In this document: positions 34,627 to 45,586 of the stretch, piece by piece
How positions within the stretch are numbered: the stretch's first letter is position 1
Layout of the letters: the number at the start of each line of letters is the position of its first letter
Source: Anastatus disparis
Taxonomy: Eukaryota; Arthropoda; Insecta; Hymenoptera; Eupelmidae
NCBI GenBank assembly: GCA_017163975.1
Contig: JAFFSR010000249.1
Location: 9,812,622 to 9,876,621, forward strand
DNA: 64,000 bases
Direction: 5' to 3'
The notes under the pieces: generated by a model
Told to the model about the DNA's origin: nothing
Database searches by the model: none
The model's input: the letters and a program-made list of their open reading frames with translations, nothing else
Position numbers and translations under genes: made by a program

Positions 34627-35208
34627 TTACTGAATAAACCCTAATCTAATGTTACTTTTAAATAAAGAGATCGAATTACATTCAAAATTACAGAATCTAG
34701 AGTAACTATTAGCTAATCTACACAATCTATTCAGTATATAGAACTTATCAATAGAATAATCCAAAGAATTAATATAAAAAATAATATTATTGGTATTTCT
34801 AATATTCACTAAAGGTCTATAAAAGTTCAAACTGTTTAAAAGTAAATCACAATCACTATAACCATTTATTAACTTATATAGACACAGCAAATCAGCTTTC
34901 ATTCTTGAACATTCTAATGTTGGTAGTCCAACTTCCTTCCTAATATTTGCATAGTCATGATTGTATCGATCCATACCATTACCAGTTTTGAATGATAAGA
35001 AACGTAAGAAATTGTTTTGCACCTTTTCCAATTCATAAATTTGTTTTTGTTTATATGGTGCCCACACAATTGAACAGTACATAAGAACTGATTTGACATA
35101 GGCGTTGTACAATGTTATACACGTTTTCGGACTAATAAAATCAATGCACCTCCTTTTAATGAGAAATAACAATCTTCTAGTTTTACTCACAACTCTTTCA
35201 ATGTGCAT
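34627..35208 (-). pseudogene. LINE ORF2 C-terminal region
   Basis: This 193-residue frame continues the RT polypeptide after a frame change at about 35200. It has the thumb/C-terminal block typical of this LINE group: a TRRLLFLIKRR segment, SVLMYCSIVWAP (about residues 39-50), then LEKVQNNFLRFLSF (about 60-73). The remainder is Asn/Tyr-rich without a recognised domain. It ends at 34627, about 190 bp before the A/T-rich tail. Confidence 0.75.
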
Positions 35209-36766
35209 GTCGAATGAAAAGGTTTCTCTGAAAGATTACTCCAAGGTCCTTAATACACTCAACATTTTCTAACTTCATTCCATCCAAATAAAAATCCCAG
35301 TTGAGTACATTAAAAACAGAAAAAGCTAAAGCTTTGCATTTATCAACATTAAATTTCAGACCATTTCTTGTTATCCATTCATTTATCCTATCAAGATCAC
35401 ATTGTAATCTTAGCAAGTCTGTGATATTCCATACCTCAGTGTATATTTTCATGTCATCCATATATAGCATCACCTTTGAGGATCGAATCACAGTAACAAT
35501 ATCATTAATAAATACTATAAATAAAAGGGAAGACATTTTTGATCCTTGAGGAACGCCTGACAGCATTTTAATCATAAATGATTTGAATGTACCAATCTTA
35601 ACAATCTGCTTTCTATCATAAAGATATGATTTAAACCAATCCAATAGTTTGCCACCAATTCCATATTTACTCAATTTACTTAAGAGTAGATTATGATTCA
35701 CCTTATCAAAGGCTTTGGTTAGATCAGTATATATAGCTTGAACATAAGCTTTATTATTTAGAGCAAGAACAACATCATGGTTAAAAGAAGTGAGATTAGT
35801 GACAACCGGTCTACCTCTTATACTGCCATGTTGTCTATCAATGATGAAATCTTTCAAGTGTTCATATACTTCATTGTAAATGACATTGTCAAATATTTTA
35901 GCAAAGACATTGGTAATAGAGATTGGTCTGTAGTTACCAACATCAGATGTGTCACCAGCCTTGTATACAGGAACAATAAATGATTTTTTCCATGCATCAG
36001 GATAAATACCTTGTGCTAAGGATAGATTAATAATATGTAAAAGCGGTTTTACTATGACCAAACAACAACACTTTACAAACTTTGGATTTATCAAATCAGG
36101 TCCAGCAGAACAATCAATTTTAATATCACATATAGCTTTTTCAACATCCTTTTCAGTAAATTGCATATGAGTTAACACTGATAAGTCAGACGATGGTATT
36201 ACAGAAACATCAGTTAGACTCAATTCTTCATACACTTTTCCAAAATGACTGGCAAAAGCATTAGCAATACCATGCCCATCATTAACTAGGTTTCCTTCAA
36301 ATACCATTTCAGCGGGAATCTCTTTTTTATTAGAATCACCAACAAATTTCCAAAAACTTTTAGGATCATTACATAATCCATCTTCAATATTTTTAGTATA
36401 ATTAATATAATTTACCTTAGTTAATCTCTTACAAACTGCTCTCCACCTCTTATACTCTATAATTAAATCAGTATCGACAGAAGGAAATGATTTAATTTTT
36501 TTATGTAAAATTTTCTTATATTTAATGGCTTCAATTAGTTCATGTGAAAACCATCTTGGGTAGGAATAAACGTGACTAGATTTCTTGTTTATTTTTGGTG
36601 AATGTTTTTTGATTATCTTAAATATAGTTTCATAGAAATCAATCATGTATTTATTTAAATCTGGCTGGTTATTAGCTAGTTCATCCCAATCTATATTAGA
36701 TAATTCTACCTTAACCAACTCAAAGTTAGTTTTTCTATAATCAAATTCATAGGATTCAAATGGCAA
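35198..36766 (-). CDS. LINE ORF2 reverse transcriptase domain
   Basis: This 522-residue open frame covers the pre-RT linker and the RT. Visible motifs in order: SAGPDLINPKFVK (about residue 218); WKKSFIVPVYKAG and NYRPISITNVFAKIFD (about 255-290); AIYTDLTKAFDKVNH (about 345) with the first catalytic Asp; GVPQGSKMSSLLFIVFINDI (about 410-430); and LYMDDMKIY (about 440) with the catalytic DD. It overlaps the endonuclease frame by about 11 bases and the C-terminal frame by a similar amount, so a single ORF2 has suffered two small indels or the sequence has errors. Confidence 0.88.
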   Translation of the reverse strand: MPFESYEFDYRKTNFELVKVELSNIDWDELANNQPDLNKYMIDFYETIFKIIKKHSPKINKKSSHVYSYPRWFSHELIEAIKYKKILHKKIKSFPSVDTDLIIEYKRWRAVCKRLTKVNYINYTKNIEDGLCNDPKSFWKFVGDSNKKEIPAEMVFEGNLVNDGHGIANAFASHFGKVYEELSLTDVSVIPSSDLSVLTHMQFTEKDVEKAICDIKIDCSAGPDLINPKFVKCCCLVIVKPLLHIINLSLAQGIYPDAWKKSFIVPVYKAGDTSDVGNYRPISITNVFAKIFDNVIYNEVYEHLKDFIIDRQHGSIRGRPVVTNLTSFNHDVVLALNNKAYVQAIYTDLTKAFDKVNHNLLLSKLSKYGIGGKLLDWFKSYLYDRKQIVKIGTFKSFMIKMLSGVPQGSKMSSLLFIVFINDIVTVIRSSKVMLYMDDMKIYTEVWNITDLLRLQCDLDRINEWITRNGLKFNVDKCKALAFSVFNVLNWDFYLDGMKLENVECIKDLGVIFQRNLFIRHAH

Positions 36767-37493
36767 CTTGTATGTTTATATCAATTGCACCATGATATTC
36801 ATCTATCTTAGATAATGGGTCAATAGAGCATTGACATGTACTATCTACAGAAGATACAAAAAAGAGATCCAATGTATTATTAGATTTATTCTTGTAAGTA
36901 TTTAGTTGTTTAACCCCAAACATGTTAACAAATGAACATAAGTTACTAGCAATTTCTCTCTTCATAACTGAATCATTATGGCCAGATAAGTAAATGAGTT
37001 TATCTGTATCATCAAATAGCCAAGAATATCCAGGAATATTAAAATCTCCAAGGATACATATATCAGTGAAATTGTCTCCTTTATAAACATCTTCAATTAC
37101 CTTGTTATGTTCTTTGTAGTTATCAATAGTGGAGGTAGGTGATAGGTATGTCAAGCTAATGAGGAATTTCCTAGATCCATACAGCAAAGAAACACATAAT
37201 TGTTCATAACCTATGTCCACTTTACAGTGAATTTTAGATATAATAGATTTATTAATCAACAAAATAACTCCACCACCTTTATTTTTACCAGAGTATATAC
37301 AATTTCGATCGCATCTATAGATCTCATAGTTCTGAAGGTTAAACAACATATTATCAACGTTATGATCAAGCCAAGTTTCAGTTAAGGCAATAACATCATA
37401 GCTAACAGATGCAGAAGAAACACTAAAACACAATTGATTCAGCTTAGAATAACTTTTTATACCTCTAACATTTTGGTAGTAAACACTCAACAA
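36756..37493 (-). CDS. LINE ORF2 AP-endonuclease domain
   Basis: This 245-residue frame is an exonuclease/endonuclease/phosphatase-fold nuclease. It begins with YYQNVRGIKSY (about residue 5, the metal-coordinating Asn) and has ALTETWLD (about 36, catalytic Glu). KGGGVILLIN follows at about 72, then CILGDFNIPGYSW (about 146, the GDFN motif). It ends near the expected SD/H region, where a frame change leads to the RT. It makes the target-site nick for target-primed reverse transcription. Confidence 0.85.
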   Translation of the reverse strand: MLSVYYQNVRGIKSYSKLNQLCFSVSSASVSYDVIALTETWLDHNVDNMLFNLQNYEIYRCDRNCIYSGKNKGGGVILLINKSIISKIHCKVDIGYEQLCVSLLYGSRKFLISLTYLSPTSTIDNYKEHNKVIEDVYKGDNFTDICILGDFNIPGYSWLFDDTDKLIYLSGHNDSVMKREIASNLCSFVNMFGVKQLNTYKNKSNNTLDLFFVSSVDSTCQCSIDPLSKIDEYHGAIDINIQVAI

Positions 37494-37532
37494 ATTATTG
37501 TCACAAGCCAGACCATCCTCTGTATTTTTACA

Positions 37533-38333
37533 TCATTGTGACAAGTTATTACTATTATCATGAATGTTTTGACTACTATGCAGTTTTTCATTATCCACCA
37601 TAACAATAGTCGGGATACCTTTCACATATTTAAGTTTTAAATTACTCTCCCCACTATCTAATCGTTTTCTTAAATTCTCTTTAACAATCTTGTATAATCT
37701 ATTCTGATTGGCAGTATTGTCATTATTAATGTAGATGGTATAACCAATCTTTTGTGAAAGAGTTTTAGAGTTCTTTAGAACCCAAGCAACGTATAAACTA
37801 TTCTCAAACATAACCTTTAACGGTCTATTATTTCCAATAGTAAATTTGCCACATCTGACAAATGTAAACTCATTAAAGTTGAATGTAGCATCAGCAAAAA
37901 TTTTTTTCAATGTATCAAAGTCTTGTGCTCTATTATCACTATCCTCCAGCTGAAAAATCATAATATTATTCTTCCTATTATCTCTTTCTCTCATTTCATG
38001 AATAATATTCTCTTGAATAATTAATGTATTATCTGGATTATCTAAGTAATTCTTGATACTATTTTCTATAACAGGTAAAAAAGATTTTTTCATTTCTTCA
38101 CATAGAAACATTTTTAGCTCTTCTTGCATTTTTTCCAATCTAGCTTTTAATATGCTATTCAAGTTATATGTATAATCACAGCATTTTCTGATAGCACCAT
38201 TCTGCATAATTCCCACTTTGTTACCACATGATGGGTGGTATGGCATATCACATTTTTTACATAAAACACTTTCTGCTGCTATATCCTTACTACAATAGTA
38301 GCAAGACACTTTCTGTTGTGTATGAGGAGCCAT
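37533..38333 (-). CDS. LINE ORF1 with PHD-like zinc finger
   Basis: This 266-residue open frame lies just upstream of ORF2. The N-terminus has a Cys/His zinc-binding pattern (CYYC, CKKC, HPSC, then a CC pair within residues 11-53), resembling the PHD-like finger of some CR1-group ORF1 proteins. A coiled-coil-like segment (about 60-120) follows, then a region with NIMIFQLEDS and FTFVRCGKF (about 123-162) like the RRM-type nucleic-acid-binding part of ORF1 proteins. The likely role is RNA binding in the retrotransposition particle. The start at 38333 is the only good Met at the N-terminus. Confidence 0.75.
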   Translation of the reverse strand: MAPHTQQKVSCYYCSKDIAAESVLCKKCDMPYHPSCGNKVGIMQNGAIRKCCDYTYNLNSILKARLEKMQEELKMFLCEEMKKSFLPVIENSIKNYLDNPDNTLIIQENIIHEMRERDNRKNNIMIFQLEDSDNRAQDFDTLKKIFADATFNFNEFTFVRCGKFTIGNNRPLKVMFENSLYVAWVLKNSKTLSQKIGYTIYINNDNTANQNRLYKIVKENLRKRLDSGESNLKLKYVKGIPTIVMVDNEKLHSSQNIHDNSNNLSQ

Positions 38334-38495
38334 TTTAGGTTAGAAAGTTAAATCTCTTAATATCAACGAAATCGTTCACAAACAGTAGGAAATTTATATT
38401 ATGAATCAGCCACAAGTAGATAATCTATGCAATAGTAGCTTTATTAAATTGATTTCCAAATAGCTATATAATAGAAATAAAATTGTATAACAGAT

Positions 38496-38572
38496 AACAG
38501 TTATAGCCAATGCTGCAATGTTGACGCATGCGCACGCACTGCGTCAACATTACAGCATTGGCTATAACTGTT
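38496..38572. repeat. Strong hairpin at LINE 5' boundary
   Basis: Two 33-nt arms (38496-38528 and 38540-38572) pair with a single mismatch around an 11-nt GC-rich loop. The arms begin AACAGTTATAGCCAATGCTG. The hairpin stands exactly where PLE sequence ends and LINE 5' sequence begins. Confidence 0.85.
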
Positions 38573-40476
38573 ATTGATATTAAAATTGATTTTCCTTGTT
38601 CTATTGTTAATACACGAGTCAATGAACTCATGGGGATGGTTATTTAAGTATAATAATTTTCTAACATATGTCAAGTTCTTGTTATGAAAGCATGGATCTG
38701 ATAAAATTAAAGCGCGATCGACTAAATTATAAATAATATTTCTTTTCAAATGCAATGAATGATACGATTTAAAATTCAGAATACGAGTAGAATTCGTGGG
38801 TTTTTGATACCAATCAGTAATAATAAAATTATTTTTATTAATTAATGTCATGTCTAAGAAATTTAATTTTTTGTTTTCTTCTAACTCATATGTGAACTTC
38901 AATCTCTCATTATATTTATTAAAAATATTTAAAACTGTAGCTACATCTTTTTTATGGATACAAGTAATCGCGTCATCAACGTATCTATAATAAAAAATAG
39001 GTGTAATTTCATGAGAATCACGGAGTATCCTCCAACATTCAACTTCTAAGTCGTCCATAACTAAATCAGCAAAAAGAGGAGAAATAGGCGAGCCCATCGA
39101 TGTACCAAAGATTTGTTTGTAAATATTTCCATCAAATTAAAAATATGTATTATCAAATAAAAACTTAGTTATGCCAATGACATCGTTAAAATGAATATGA
39201 GAGTTAAAAATTTGAGAAGCGCGTTTTTCCAAACTTTTAAGAACAAGATCACATGGTTCGTTAGTAAATAGTTCAGTAGCATCTAAAGACATAAGTATGT
39301 AGTCATCCGGAATCTGTACATTATAAATTGAATTTATGAGAGAAAAGCTATTGTCGATATGCGATTTTGGTTTCTTAATATGTAATTTAAGATTATCATA
39401 AAGCACTTTTGATAGATTATGAACAGGACTATTAATAGTAGATATTATAGGTCTAAGCGGAACATCGGTTTCGTGAATCTTAGGTAAACCATAAGCTCTA
39501 GGTAAAATAGTATCTGTTTGTGTTAAATAATACTGATAGCCCGATGCATTAACATTATTAACCATTTTTAAACGATCGTAAACCTCTCTTTGTAAACGAA
39601 CTAACGGATTCTTTTTTACAATTTTATAAGTATTTTTATCGGACAATAAATCATTCATTTTAGTTTTATAATCATCTAAATCAATACAAACCGTTAAACT
39701 ACCTTTGTCAGCTCTTGTAAACAATAACTTCTGAGAATTATCATTTATAAATTTTTTAGTTATCTCAAGATCTTTTTTGAACTTTTTCTCTTCATATGAC
39801 ATAGGTATATTATTTTTTAAGTTATAATTAATATTTTGAACAACAACTGATCTGATATTATTCTTAAATGTTTCATCTATATTGTCTATATTATCCAAAT
39901 TCAACTCTATATCTTTCACGATATCAATTACATCTTGTTTGTTTAACATAGATTTACAATTAAAATTAGGACCTAAAGATGTGATATTAATCACTTCATC
40001 AGGCAATTCAAAATTAGAAAGGTTTTTAACCCAACCTTGGTTTCCAACATTATTTAAAGGTTTATATTTTTTATCATAGAGATCGTCAAATTTTCTATTC
40101 AATAATGAAACTTTACGATTAAAAATATTTAAGCTACTTTTTTCGATCAAAGCGTAAAATTTATCTAAAATACAAACATCAATTTTAAATGAAGCTATTT
40201 TATATCTCAATGCATTTAATCTCCTTTGTAAACAAGCAATGTGCGTATAAATATCTTGCGAAATCAACTTAACGATTTTTCGAGAAAACCTTTTACTAAT
40301 ATTCGAAATTCGCATGTGAGCAAACTTACTGTAAAAACTAAGGCTTCTTGATGATTCAGCTACTTGAGATACGTGTTTTGGAGACAGATCAAAGTATTTA
40401 CAATTACTGATGAAAAGGCGATGTGCATTGGCCAAAGATAAGCCATGTCTCAATCTTGGCCACGTCTTCAACAGCC
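38573..40476 (-). pseudogene. PLE 2 reverse transcriptase
   Basis: The RT is nearly complete but has one in-frame stop (39134-39136, between FLFDNTYF and FDGNIYK). The upstream part holds an N-terminal helical region, TRADKGSLTVCIDLDDY (about 39730-39680), LPKIHETDVPLRPIIS (about 39490-39445) and SLDATELFTN (about 39290-39260). The downstream part begins with the GTSMGSPISPLFADLVM block (about 39107-39058) and has the catalytic RYVDD (about 38975) and WYQKPTNS (about 38810). The single stop suggests recent inactivation. A Met in Helitron sequence (40522) is fused in frame at the insertion border. Confidence 0.85.
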
Positions 40477-40488
40477 GAGCAGTATATT

Positions 40489-40800
40489 TTGCTAATAAAA
40501 AACTGTTGTAAAGAATTACCATTGAATTATTAACTTGTATAATTTTCTTTGTATTTTTAAGATTATAGATATGATTCTCACAAATATCATTTTTTCGTTT
40601 ATACTGTGGATATTTATTTTCTTCAATTTTGGTACATTCATAAATGGTTTAGGAAAATTTTTTTTACATATATTTTTATTTTTATTATAACAGGGAGATT
40701 TATCAGTATGTGGTCCGTGTAGCATATGTTTAAGTTCTAATTTTTGTAAATATGTATTTTCTGATGAAGGTATTTCAGCTGAAATATATTTATCAACAGA
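40489..40800 (-). pseudogene. Helitron B Rep fragment
   Basis: The minus strand reads AEIPSSENTYLQKLEL, then MLHGPHTDKSPCY (from 40725) and NICKKNFPKPF, matching copy A at 7198-7500 and copy C at 46650-46910. A frameshift near 40640 breaks it. The PLE insertion follows directly at YNSFLLAKYTA. Confidence 0.78.
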
Positions 40801-41413
40801 TTATTTTTTTTCAGATATATCATGTGATTTATAAATATGATTAATTTTTCTCCATGTAAATGTTTTAACAATAAGTTTTAATTTATTGATTAGCAATATA
40901 AACAACAAATTTTTTTTTAATCTATTAATAATTTTATATAATATTAATGAATAAATATTAAAGTATCGTACAATAAAATTTTATTATTAAAAATATAATT
41001 TCGTTTTTCATTAGATATACCACATTATATTAATTAACATATAATAATGCATGAAAGTTTTAAACTGTATCATTCTATGAGTGGGGGGGCCAGTGGGAGT
41101 GATGCGGGGGGCATACGGAAGGGCGTGGGGTGGTACGGGGGGTCGTGGGGGAATATAGAGAGAGTGAGTGATTACAAAATATCGTAGAATTACAAACAAT
41201 TTTACGTTATTTTGTGGGGGGTCCTTAAAAAAACATTGCTAGAGGAGATTGGGGGAACCTGGGGGGAGTGGGGGAAAGGGGGGACATGGGGGGGGCTGCT
41301 GAAACTGAATTTTTCAATATAACCATATAATATGGGAAGATATATGTTTGTGTATATGTGTGTATATGTATGTGTGCATGTGAATGTGCGTATATATATA
41401 TTTGTAGGTGCAC

Positions 41414-41452
<39 letters not shown>

Positions 41453-41455
41453 ACA

Positions 41456-42464
41456 ATTATGCAGAAGATATTCTCAGGAGAAAAAAGTTTTAATTTTTCA
41501 CTTTTAAATAATTGTAATTACGGAGTGACTGAGACGGAGAGACGATGACGGAGACGGATATTGTTATTAAATTAAATTAATTTCAATTCACAATTCGTAA
41601 ATGATTTGTGATTTCAATTTATTTCCATTCACAATTAATAAATAATTTGTCATTTTAATTTATTTTAATTCACAATTCACATACAGTACCGCTCAAAAAT
41701 TCGGAAATAAATTTTTTTTTTAACACAAATTCTAACCGTGATATCTCAGAAGCGCTTTAATCAATTTAAAAAATTCAAACGACGTTTTAAAGATCAGACA
41801 AAATACTATCTTTTTATGAGCTGTAGAATTTTATAGCTATAGCTCCTACTTTCATAATATGTTAACTTAAATGGTAAGTATTGTCATTTTAAATATTTTT
41901 TACAACTTTTTTTATTAGATTTTGAAGAAAATCTACTGTCTCATAAAAGGTAATTTTAATATTTTATAAAAAAGAAAGTGATAAAAAATAAAATAAAAGA
42001 ATATTTTTGAGAAGTAGATGTTGATAAATAGTAATAAATTTTTTATTATTTTCGGGAATATTTTATTAAATAAAAAGTGCGTATTTTTTTCAATAAACAA
42101 TTGTTTAAAATTCTAATTGAAATTTTCAATATAAATTTAACCGCTTAATAGAAAGATTTGAATCTTAGACAAATTTAAACTCGTAAACAGGATATTTAAT
42201 TAAATGTATTTATCCATTCTACATATTAATTGTATATAGTCAGATTTCAGAGAGAAGTGTCTGATAGTTACATATAGGCCTTGCGCTTAGCAATTCTTAT
42301 AAAGCAATATTTTGTTTACAAAGTTACAGATTGACATTATTCTAACATAGTTTAAAACAATATTAGAAGACATTCTTATATTCTTAAAAGAAATTGCCTT
42401 AACGTATAATTAATTATATTTGGTAAGCAATTTATATATTTTTTAAGTATTTAAAATAGATTAT

Positions 42465-42470
<6 letters not shown>
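41456..42470. other. AT-rich spacer with a lone Tc1-like terminus
   Basis: TACAGTACCGCTCAAAAATTCGG (41684-41706) looks like the end of a Tc1/mariner-type element, but I did not find the opposite end. No gene was seen. Confidence 0.4.
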
Positions 42471-42472
<2 letters not shown>

Positions 42473-42504
<32 letters not shown>

Positions 42505-42514
42505 TAATTACATG

Positions 42515-42577
<63 letters not shown>

Positions 42578-42590
42578 ATGTAATTAATTT
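42473..42590. repeat. (AC)n-(TA)n microsatellite with flanking inverted repeat
   Basis: A (CA)n run at 42471-42503 is followed by ATTAATTACATGCACTA, a (TA)n run and TAGTGCATGTAATTAAT. The two 17-nt arms are exact complements, forming a potential cruciform around the TA repeat. Confidence 0.85.
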
Positions 42591-42837
42591 TACTGAATCA
42601 CTTCTTTGTTATTTTATCATCACGAAGGTAAATTAAATATCTATTATTTTTATGATACATTTTATAATATGACACACAAACATTAACATTTATTTCTAGC
42701 TCTGGTATATTTTTTCTTACATAAAATTATGGAGAAAGTCGTGTCAATTCAATCTAACACCGAATTTTGCCAAAATTGTGATTTTTTCAAATTTGAAGGT
42801 TTTTTCTTTTAAGAAAATTTATTATTATTCAAACTTA

Positions 42838-43235
42838 TTAAGAGGACGCTGGATCTCTCTATCTTTTTCTAATTAAAAAATGTAAATTTTTGGGAAAACT
42901 AGTTATTATTGATAAAAATTAAGGGTTGTCCACAACTTCTATAGTGAAAAACAATATTTTGTCTGATGAGAGCAAATTAATTTTATTGCTTTTTTTTTAA
43001 GTAAAGTTTGACATACTTAAATAACGTATTCTCTAGCTTAATTTAGGATTTTGTAAGTATGTCAAACTTTACTTGAAAAAAAAGCAACAAAATTAATTTG
43101 CTCTCATCAGACAAAATATTGTTTTTCACTATAGAAGTTGCGGACAACCCTTAATTTCTATCAATAATAACTAGTTTTCCCAAAAATTTACATTTTTCAA
43201 TTAGAAAAGGATAGAGAGATACAGCGTCCCCTTAA
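42838..43235. mobile_element. TTAA-flanked foldback element, 398 bp
   Basis: TTAA at 42838-42841 and 43232-43235 bounds long arms (about 42842-43025 and 43050-43231) that are near-identical inverted copies around a short centre. Ends are GAGGACGCTG and CAGCGTCCCC. Its TTAA flanks, architecture and end pattern (TTAAGAG- or TTAAGGG-type) match the MITEs at 2862, 5540 and 6113. Confidence 0.82.
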
Positions 43236-43468
43236 TACAATTAATTTACGTCTATGTATAAAAATTTAGTCAATGTTCAATCAAATTTGTTCTAAAAAAA
43301 ATGTATTTCCAAATAGTTTGTTTGGTATTTTCATGAAATCGTTTATTATATAAAATAAAATGAATAGTGTGCGTAAATAGTATACTATATAAATAGCAAA
43401 ACTGTGTTATGACAAATCAATTTAATTAAAATTATTTATGTGCACGTAATTTAAAACATTTATAATAC

Positions 43469-43873
43469 TTAAGTGGTGTCCTCATACTGTCACAGAGATC
43501 TACCTTATCTACATTTAAATTATGCATTTTAATAAAAATTTAACTATTTTTGACTAAAATCCATAGAAGAGACACATTCTTAACATTCTAAAGAATTTAT
43601 TGCAACGTTAAAAGACAGAATAAAAGTGAAAATGACGACAAAAACTGCATAATACGATTATTCATAACTACATTGAAAAGTTAATCGTATTAAGCAGTTT
43701 TCTCCTTTATTTTTACCCTTATATTGTCTTTTAACGTTGCATTGAATTCTTTGGCATGTTAAGAATGTGTCTCTTCTACGAATTTCAGTCATGAATAGTT
43801 AAATTTTTATTAAAATTCATAATTTAAATGTAGATAAAGTAGAACTCTATGTCGATATGAGGATTTCCCTTAA
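43469..43873. mobile_element. TTAA-flanked foldback MITE, 405 bp, copy 2
   Basis: A second copy of the element at 5540-5944, of identical length, with TTAA at 43469-43472 and 43870-43873. The flanking DNA is unrelated, so the borders are well defined by comparing the two copies. It lies just upstream of Helitron C's TA-rich terminus. Confidence 0.88.
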
Positions 43874-43889
43874 TTGCTAATTTTATATC

Positions 43890-43930
<41 letters not shown>

Positions 43931-44585
43931 CTAATATATATATAATAATATATAATATATAATATAATATATTATTATATAATATATATAATAATATATA
44001 TATAATCTTCTATATATATATATATATATCTCCCTATATTATATAGTTATATAAAAAAAACCTCCTCTCCTACCCCTTATTATTCCTCTCCCTATTTTGT
44101 ATGCTTAAAACATCACAATCCGCCCCTCAAAATAACGTAAAAATCTGTCTAGAGATGATTTTTTTTGAAAAAAAAAAAGAATCACTACCCAAGTCACCCC
44201 TCTACTACCCAAGTCACTCCTTTTGTTACCCCTCGTACGTCACTCATCCCCCCCCTCAGATAATTTAGCTAAATTTACCTTCTTTTACCAATGTATTTGT
44301 TACTCATTCTCTATACCACTACTATCATCCTTCCCACTACTACCCCATCACTACTGCTCCTCATTTTTTTTCTCTCCTCTTCAAAAATCACAAATCACCC
44401 CTCAAAATAACATAAAAATGTCTCTTGAAATGTCTTTTTTTTTTAAAAAAAAGATTCCCCCCTCTACCCCAGTCACCCCTCTACTACCCAAGTCACTTGT
44501 CACTCCACAAGTAATCCCTCACTCCATAAATCACCCCTTCGCTCCACAAGTCACCCCTCATAACCCCTCATGCCCCTAATACACT

Positions 44586-45586
44586 CTTCATAAAACAATT
44601 ATAAACCATTAAGAAAAAAATTTTTTAATTTTATATTTATGAAATACTTGCTTAAGGCTATATAATGGAATATATATTTAATACATAGTTAACAATATTA
44701 TAGACTGTTGATATAATTATTTTTTAACCATCAACTAATACCTACATTCCTTAGACAACTTTCCACACCACCTATGTTGAGACAAAAAAAAATAAGAAAC
44801 TTCTACTTCCAACATTTAAGCTTACTTTTTTTCGTGTCCAAGCTGTACTTGCCTAAAAGTAAAGTACATTTTATTTTGTGCTCATTGTCTTGGTCAGAAA
44901 AACTTATCAAAAAATTTCCTGCGTCTAAAAGATTTTTCTTTCAGGTTAGCTTGAATTTGTTTTCTTGTTTTTGTCTTGAGTTGATCTTGTGAAAGTCTTA
45001 AGTAGAAGTTTTTATTTTTTTTATCAGTATAACGAGGTATTGTCAATAGCGCGTTGGGTTTTTTTTGGTTATAAAGAAAAATTAAATATTTAAAGTCGTA
45101 CCCTTCGTCAGTAGCCCTACATAACCACTTTTAAAATAATTTAAATTAAAAAAATTTTTTCACATTTCTTTAAATGTCAAAAGTAAAACTGTTATTGTAA
45201 ATTTACATAAATTAAAAAGATTAAAATTATAATAATCATTAATTCATTTATTTATGAAAAAGTAAAAATGAAAATTATATTGTTAATGTAAAATTTTATC
45301 TTTTAAACTCTTTATATAAGTAAATAAAGTTATATAATTTTTATTTTATTTATCTTTAATATTTTCAATATTTTAAGGAATATATTTTTATCCTTTTTCG
45401 TTTGTTTATATTCAATCATTTATAATATAAATTATATAACAAATTATAAATTTTTTATATAAAGAGTGTGATATTAATTTTTTAATATTTAAATAAATAA
45501 TTTAATTAAATTCAATTCTTTAAAAAACGATTCTATATAAATTTATAATATATTTTTAATATATTTATTTTAAAATTATAACTATA
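44586..45586. other. Helitron C internal noncoding region with inverted 3' block
   Basis: The motifs CTTTCCACACCACCT (44758) and GTCAGTAGCCCTACA with ACCAC (45110-45133) are the reverse complement of the 3' block of Helitron A, in the expected order. The rest is AT-rich with no supported gene. Confidence 0.55.

Larger units (their letters stand above)
34390..38572 (-). mobile_element. Non-LTR retrotransposon (CR1/Jockey-group) inserted in PLE 2
   Basis: A near full-length LINE on the minus strand: 5' end near 38572 with a strong hairpin (38496-38572), ORF1 (38333-37533), ORF2 with AP endonuclease and reverse transcriptase (37493-34627), and a 3' tail of repeated TAAAA-type units (34398-34436). 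Sequence on both sides belongs to the Penelope-like element. ORF2 is broken only by small frame changes, so the copy is comparatively young. I could not define a target duplication. The clade is provisional. Confidence 0.8.
33581..40476 (-). mobile_element. Penelope-like element 2, inserted in Helitron B, split by a LINE
   Basis: The element lies between a 12-bp duplication of Helitron sequence, GAGCAGTATATT, at 33569-33580 and 40477-40488. On the minus strand it holds an N-terminal region and RT (40476-38573). It is then interrupted by a LINE (about 34390-38572), and continues with a GIY-YIG endonuclease (34268-33888) and a 3' region with a hammerhead-like core and an A-rich tract (33731-33752). 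Without the LINE it would be about 2.7 kb. Target duplications of about this size are usual for the family. Confidence 0.85.
32260..41450 (-). mobile_element. Helitron B, internally deleted, carrying nested PLE and LINE
   Basis: This is the minus-strand Helitron homologous to copy A. Its 5' terminus is at 41318-41335, followed inward by a C-rich leader (41070-41300) and a Rep fragment (40489-40800). It is interrupted by a Penelope-like element (33581-40476). It then continues as Rep/helicase N-part (33568-32372) and jumps to the 3' block with the AGGTGGTGT motif near 32290. Relative to copy A, the helicase C-terminal half and accessory ORF are missing, and relative to copy C the HUH part of Rep is missing. 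It borders a (TA)n tract at 41415-41450. Confidence 0.8.

Noticed and set aside
38501..38600. C-terminal extension of the PLE RT ending in a Cys/His-containing tail
   Set aside because: Those residues come from the hairpin at the LINE border, not from the PLE.
41684..41706. Tc1/mariner-like terminal repeat as evidence for a full element
   Set aside because: No matching opposite end or transposase was found within several kilobases.
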